Shown here one piece after another: positions 60,378 through 64,000 of a stretch of DNA of 64,000 bases. Every line of letters begins with the position of its first letter. Within the stretch, counting starts at the first letter, position 1. The notes beneath the pieces are model-generated. The model searched no databases. It was not told the origin of the DNA and saw only the letters and a program-made list of their open reading frames with translations. This DNA comes from Selenomonas ruminantium subsp. ruminantium ATCC 12561. Lineage in GTDB: Bacteria > Bacillota > Negativicutes > Selenomonadales > Selenomonadaceae. The DNA lies in NCBI RefSeq assembly GCF_000424065.1, contig NZ_AUJE01000021.1:1-64000 (forward strand), in the 5' to 3' direction. A program made the position numbers and the translations under genes.

Positions 60378-60568
60378 AATATGTCCTTTCGTTCGTGTAT
60401 AGCCTTATAATCGTCAGATATTTTGGGGGTATAATAGCACATTCCTTTCCTTTTATCAATGCTCAAAAAGCATGAATAAAAATGTAAAATAGGTATTAGA
60501 CAGGTAAATGTCCTAAAGCTATACTATAAGCAAGTTAAACAGTTGTTTACATCGAAGGAGAAAATGGC

Positions 60569-61006
60569 ATGAAAAACATGGGCAGGAAACTTGTCGCCGC
60601 AGTTTGCGGAGCAGCGTTTTTGGCAGCGAATATGATGCCGGTTATGGCAGCAAATCAGGAAGGAGAAAAAAATATGGCAAAGAAAATCGTACAGACAGCA
60701 GGACGGGATGCGTTGGGGGAATTTGCACCGGATTTTGCCCGCTACAATGATGATATTTTATTCGGTGAGGTATGGTCACGCAATGATGTCCTTTCCCTGC
60801 ATGACCGCAGTCTGATTACCATTTCGGCGTTGGTGGCCAGCGGCATTATTGACAGTTCCCTGAAGTATCATATTCAGACGGCAAAAGCTAATGGCGTGAC
60901 GCAGGCTGAGATGGTCGAAGCCATCACGCAGCTGGGCTTCTATGCGGGCTGGCCGAAGGCTTGGGGCGCTTTCCGCATGGCAAAGGAAGTTTACGAGGCC
61001 AAGTAA
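60569..61006 (+). CDS. Exported carboxymuconolactone-decarboxylase-like (CMD) protein
   Basis: The CMD fold appears as GEVWSRNDVLSLHDRSLITI, SALVASGIIDSSLKYHIQTA and NGVTQAEMVEAITQLGFYAG. Unlike most CMD proteins, which are cytoplasmic, this one begins with a signal peptide (MKNMGRKLVAAVCGAAFLAA to VMAANQ). There are no CxxC cysteines, so it is of the non-thiol type. 145 aa. GGAG precedes the ATG. It may act on quinones or small aromatic lactones outside the cytoplasm; this is a guess. The MATE gene begins 4 bases after its stop. Confidence 0.85.
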   Translation: MKNMGRKLVAAVCGAAFLAANMMPVMAANQEGEKNMAKKIVQTAGRDALGEFAPDFARYNDDILFGEVWSRNDVLSLHDRSLITISALVASGIIDSSLKYHIQTAKANGVTQAEMVEAITQLGFYAGWPKAWGAFRMAKEVYEAK

Positions 61007-61010
61007 GCGC

Positions 61011-62342
61011 ATGGAACGTTTTTCCGGACGCAGGCTGCGGGCGATGATGTTGCCGCTTTTTGTTGAGCAGCTGCTCGTCATGCTGGTAGGGCTAACGGAC
61101 ACACTTATGGTCAGCCATGCCGGGGAAGCGGCTGTGTCCGGTGTTGCTCTGGTGAATCAGTTCAACATTATTTTTCTGTATCTCTTTTTGGCACTGGCCT
61201 CCGGCGGGGCCGTTGTCATCAGCCAATACATCGGCCGCAAGGAGAACGAGCAGGCGGGCAGAACTGCCAGTCAGCTGCTGCTCTTGAGCATTGTGATTTC
61301 CCTGGCGGTCACAGGTTTGGTGCTGTCCAGTGCAGAGTGGCTGCTTTCCCTGTTGTTTGGCAGGGTGGAGCCGGAGGTGATGGCAGCCTGTGTCCGCTAT
61401 TTGCAGATTACAGCTTGCGGCTATCCAGCTATAGCGGTTTATTATGCCGGGGCGGCAATCTGCCGCAGTCTGGGTAAAACCAGAATTACTATGTATATCA
61501 CGGCAGTTGCCTGTGTGCTTAACGCTGTGGGAGATTTTTTAGGGATATTTGTCCTGCAGGCCGGCGTTGCTGGCGTGGCATGGCCCTTTGTGCTGGCCTG
61601 GGGCATTTCGGCGGTGCTGATTACGCTGGTCTGCTTTGGCAAAGCGCAGGCAGTGACTTATCGTATCAGCTGGATTTTGGCGTGGAATGGCGCGCTTATG
61701 CGCCGGATTTTGTCCATCGCCATACCCAACGGCATTGAAAGCGGTGTGTTTCAGTTGGTCAAGGTGGCGTTGACCAGTATGGCGGCGCTGTTTGGTACTT
61801 ATCAGATTGCCGCCAATGGTGTGGCACAGAGTATCTGGTCGCTGGCGGCATTAGCAGGCGTAGCGATGGGACCGGTGTTTATTACGGTCATCGGCCAATG
61901 CGTTGGGGCCAGGGATTTAGAGGCGGCTGCTTATTATTTCCGCAAGCTGGGCCGCTATACGCTGGCTTTTTCTACGGGCTGGAATATCCTTATCCTCGCG
62001 ATTACGCCCTTTGTACTGGATTTTTACGCACTGGCACCGGAGACCAAGAAACTGGTCTTGCTGCTGGTCCTGATTCACAATGTATTCAATGCGGGAGCTT
62101 TTCCGTATTCCGGCGCTTTCAGTAACGGACTGCGGGCGGCAGGTGATGTGCGGTTTACGATGGTGGTTTCGTTGGCTTCGACCATCGGTGGCAGGCTGTT
62201 GCTATCGTATGTGCTGGGGATTGTGCTGAACATGGGGGTAATTGGCCTGGCCTGGGCCATGGCAGTAGATTGGACAATTCGGGCGGTCATTTTTCTTTGG
62301 CGGGAACGGACAGGAAAATGGCGGAATTTTCAAGTGATATAA
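61011..62342 (+). CDS. MATE-family efflux transporter, 443 aa
   Basis: Two halves of six helices each, typical of the DinF/NorM superfamily: MMLPLFVEQLLVMLVGLTDT with LMVSHAGEAAVSGVALVNQF, and the second-half repeat ANGVAQSIWSLAALAGVAMG. It exports drugs or metabolites with sodium or protons. ATG 61011 lies 4 bases after the CMD gene, so they are cotranscribed; the ribosome site is weak. Confidence 0.93.
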   Translation: MERFSGRRLRAMMLPLFVEQLLVMLVGLTDTLMVSHAGEAAVSGVALVNQFNIIFLYLFLALASGGAVVISQYIGRKENEQAGRTASQLLLLSIVISLAVTGLVLSSAEWLLSLLFGRVEPEVMAACVRYLQITACGYPAIAVYYAGAAICRSLGKTRITMYITAVACVLNAVGDFLGIFVLQAGVAGVAWPFVLAWGISAVLITLVCFGKAQAVTYRISWILAWNGALMRRILSIAIPNGIESGVFQLVKVALTSMAALFGTYQIAANGVAQSIWSLAALAGVAMGPVFITVIGQCVGARDLEAAAYYFRKLGRYTLAFSTGWNILILAITPFVLDFYALAPETKKLVLLLVLIHNVFNAGAFPYSGAFSNGLRAAGDVRFTMVVSLASTIGGRLLLSYVLGIVLNMGVIGLAWAMAVDWTIRAVIFLWRERTGKWRNFQVI

Positions 62343-62358
62343 AATGATTTTTGCAATA

Positions 62359-62402
62359 TTGACATCGTGTCATTTATTGTTTATAATAATGACATGATGT
62401 CA
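62359..62402 (+). promoter_or_regulatory. Consensus promoter with two identical-type operators
   Basis: TTGACA (62359-62364), 17 bases, TATAAT (62382-62387) is a perfect match to the housekeeping consensus. Palindromes TGACATCGTGTCA (62360-62372) and TGACATGATGTCA (62390-62402) sit over the -35 and just after the -10; their centres are 30 bp apart, about three helical turns, so two dimers would bind one face. Confidence 0.85.
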
Positions 62403-62440
62403 ATATTAATTTTCCGTGATTGTTTATGGAGGGAAAGAGC

Positions 62441-63214
62441 ATGAAAAATCTGCCGAAAATTGCTTTAGGGGCATGGGGCTGGAAAAAAGGCATAATGTTC
62501 TGTCTGGGAGGAATATTGATGGCTAGTTCAGTTGTTGGTGCACATCCCATCCGCACGCCGGAAGGCAATATGCCGATGGTACATTGGGCTGTACTGGAAT
62601 CCACGCCGGGCACTATGCAGGCCATGGGCGCTATCGGCGCCAAGACCGTTGGTCCGCAGACAGCCAAAGAGGCGGGGACGTATGCGCTTTATGGCGCTAT
62701 TGATGTGAAGAACCATGATTTAATGCGGTTGCTGGAAATTTACGAAAGCTATGAAGCCTATCGCATTCACAGCACCAGTGAGGCTTTTCAGGAATACCGG
62801 GCGGCAAGGCTGCCAATGCTGAAGAGCCTGCGGATTATGGAGGCCAACGGCATTGCCTTGGAGCAGAAAGACAGTGGCACAGCAACGGTCGCCTATATGC
62901 ATCGTTATGAAGTGGAACCGGAAAAACTGGCGGAATATCAGCATTTGGCAACAGCAGAAGCAGTTCGCGCCGTAAGGGAAGATGCTGGTGTCATGGGCAT
63001 GTTTGTGACAGCTGAACACGATAATCCGAACATCATCCATACGATGGAGCTCTATCGGGACAAGGCCGCCTATGAACAGTATCAGCAATCGGCAAAGGCC
63101 AAGGAATTCCAGAGCAAAATCGCCGCGATGTTCCGCAATGTGCATACGGTGGAAAACCTTCCCGCCAATATTACATTGAGCCAAAAGGGATTGCAAGGGG
63201 TAAAACGGTTCTAA
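62441..63214 (+). CDS. Exported two-domain antibiotic-biosynthesis-monooxygenase (ABM)-like protein
   Basis: ATG 62441 follows GGAGGG. A signal sequence (GIMFCLGGILMASSVVGAHP) precedes two ABM-like halves, one with LLEIYESYEAYRIHSTSEAF, the next with TMELYRDKAAYEQYQQSAKA; each has the Y-x-x-Y-x-x-H/Q pattern of the ferredoxin-like ABM fold. Such proteins are cofactor-free quinol monooxygenases or stress proteins in the cytoplasm, but this one is exported. 257 aa. The double-operator promoter lies directly upstream. Confidence 0.8.
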   Translation: MKNLPKIALGAWGWKKGIMFCLGGILMASSVVGAHPIRTPEGNMPMVHWAVLESTPGTMQAMGAIGAKTVGPQTAKEAGTYALYGAIDVKNHDLMRLLEIYESYEAYRIHSTSEAFQEYRAARLPMLKSLRIMEANGIALEQKDSGTATVAYMHRYEVEPEKLAEYQHLATAEAVRAVREDAGVMGMFVTAEHDNPNIIHTMELYRDKAAYEQYQQSAKAKEFQSKIAAMFRNVHTVENLPANITLSQKGLQGVKRF

Positions 63215-63280
63215 GTATTCTTCTTAGGAAATCCGGGATTTAGTGAAGCGGCATTTGCAAGGTAAATAAAGAAAAACGAT

Positions 63281-63343
63281 AAAGAGGAAAGCACAGAATT
63301 TCGCGTCATGCGGGCGTGAGATTCTGTGCTTTCCTCTTTTTTT
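63281..63343 (+). terminator. Strong intrinsic terminator
   Basis: A perfect 19-bp stem (63281-63299 with 63321-63339) is followed by TTTTT, between the ABM gene and birA. Confidence 0.9.
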
Positions 63344-63418
63344 GCCTATGGCAAAATTTGCCTATTGGCGGTATAATCGTATAGTGTGAAAAAATGACCA
63401 ATCCATAAGGAGGATGTC

Positions 63419-64000
63419 ATGCGGAATAAGATTTTGCAAATCCTGCGGGAGAGCAGGGATAATTATATATCCGGTGAGGAAATGGCAGACCGATTGGGCG
63501 TTTCCCGGACGGCGGTTTGGAAGCATATCAAGGAAATGCGGGCGCAGGGCTACGATATCGAAAGTCATGCCCGCAAGGGTTATGTGCTGAAAGAAACGCC
63601 GGATGCGCTGCTATCGGGGGAAATCGCGCACGATTTGCAGACAAGCGTTATCGGGCAGAACATCATCTGTCATGAGGAAATTGACTCCACCAACAACGAA
63701 GCCAAACGCCTGGCGCGTGAGGGCGCAGCAGAGGGGACCGTTGTGGTGGCCGAATGTCAGACCGGGGGCAAAGGCCGGCTCGAACGCCAGTTCTTTTCGC
63801 CCAAGGGCAAGGGCATTTGGTTTTCCGTTATCCTGCGGCCTAAGTTCCTGCCGCAGGAAGCGCCGAAATGCACGCTGATGGCAGCGGTGGCCGTGGCCAG
63901 AGCCATGGAGGTGTTTGGTCTTGAGCCGGGCATCAAATGGCCCAATGACCTGCTTTATGAGAATAAAAAACTCGTGGGCATCTTGACGGAAATGAGTGCT
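63419..64000 (+). CDS. birA: Biotin operon repressor / biotin-[acetyl-CoA-carboxylase] ligase, 5' part
   Basis: The bifunctional form: an N-terminal winged helix (LQILRESRDNYISGEEMADR, LGVSRTAVWKHIKEMRAQGY) then the ligase domain with the biotin/ATP loop STNNEAKRLAREGA, GTVVVAECQTGGKGRLER and KWPNDLLYENKKLVGIL. It biotinylates acetyl-CoA carboxylase and represses biotin genes. AGGAGG precedes the ATG. The window ends after residue 194, so the C-terminus is not seen. Confidence 0.93.
   Translation, partial: MRNKILQILRESRDNYISGEEMADRLGVSRTAVWKHIKEMRAQGYDIESHARKGYVLKETPDALLSGEIAHDLQTSVIGQNIICHEEIDSTNNEAKRLAREGAAEGTVVVAECQTGGKGRLERQFFSPKGKGIWFSVILRPKFLPQEAPKCTLMAAVAVARAMEVFGLEPGIKWPNDLLYENKKLVGILTEMSA

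Overview
The window looks like chromosome from an anaerobic, diderm Firmicute of the Negativicutes, most likely Selenomonadaceae; this is an inference from gene content. It combines Gram-positive gene orders (frr-uppS-cdsA-dxr-rseP-ispG-proS, and rpmF-fapR-plsX-fabK-fabD-fabG-acpP-fabF-rnc) and FapR control with an RND efflux pump that needs an outer membrane. Ferredoxin-type proteins and lactate-racemase cofactor genes fit an anaerobe. The species cannot be named from sequence alone. I saw no rRNA, tRNA or CRISPR array.

Layout. 1-6.5 kb is an accessory, partly decayed region: the end of an IS200/IS605 element inserted in an AAA ATPase gene, an Rpn-type nuclease gene and a Ser/Thr kinase gene each broken by one in-frame stop, small regulators and an exported protein. 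6.6-15 kb is the housekeeping run pyrH-frr-ferredoxin-uppS-cdsA-dxr-rseP-ispG-proS (ribosome recycling, isoprenoid and phospholipid precursors, prolyl-tRNA). 15-27.5 kb mixes transporters, DUF4127, rsmD-coaD, a serine hydroxymethyltransferase-like protein without its PLP lysine, larBC, a Panacea-type toxin-antitoxin pair and an RpiB-like isomerase. 27.5-36.8 kb is the fatty-acid operon with FapR control, followed by rnc and a metallo-beta-lactamase gene broken by a stop. 37.6-42.7 kb is marR-acrA-acrB. 43-46 kb holds a thiol/ferredoxin cluster and a phosphatase-like protein that has lost its metal ligands.

46.3-59.5 kb is an accessory island: an IS30 remnant, an AT-rich HNH nuclease gene, a NERD-helicase, a DUF2779 nuclease, a WYL regulator, a TPR protein and a CbxX-type AAA+ ATPase. 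Divergent from the ATPase is a three-gene operon: a PcfJ-like protein, a MotA-like membrane protein with no MotB partner, and a second PcfJ-like protein with a Sel1/TPR tail. A near-perfect 24-bp palindrome lies upstream of this operon and again upstream of the phosphatase-like gene, and a related shorter palindrome lies in the WYL promoter region. This suggests one stress or defence regulon and is the best candidate here for an undescribed system.

A second discovery is a family of about 90-100-bp palindromic repeats, nine nearly full copies plus fragments, at 16.4-16.9, 25.6-25.8, 26.8 and 42.7-43.0 kb. The stem arms differ in every copy yet stay complementary, around a conserved apical region. 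59.5-64 kb holds a LysR regulator, an exported carboxymuconolactone-decarboxylase-like protein, a MATE pump, an exported two-domain monooxygenase-like protein with a striking double-operator promoter, and the start of birA.
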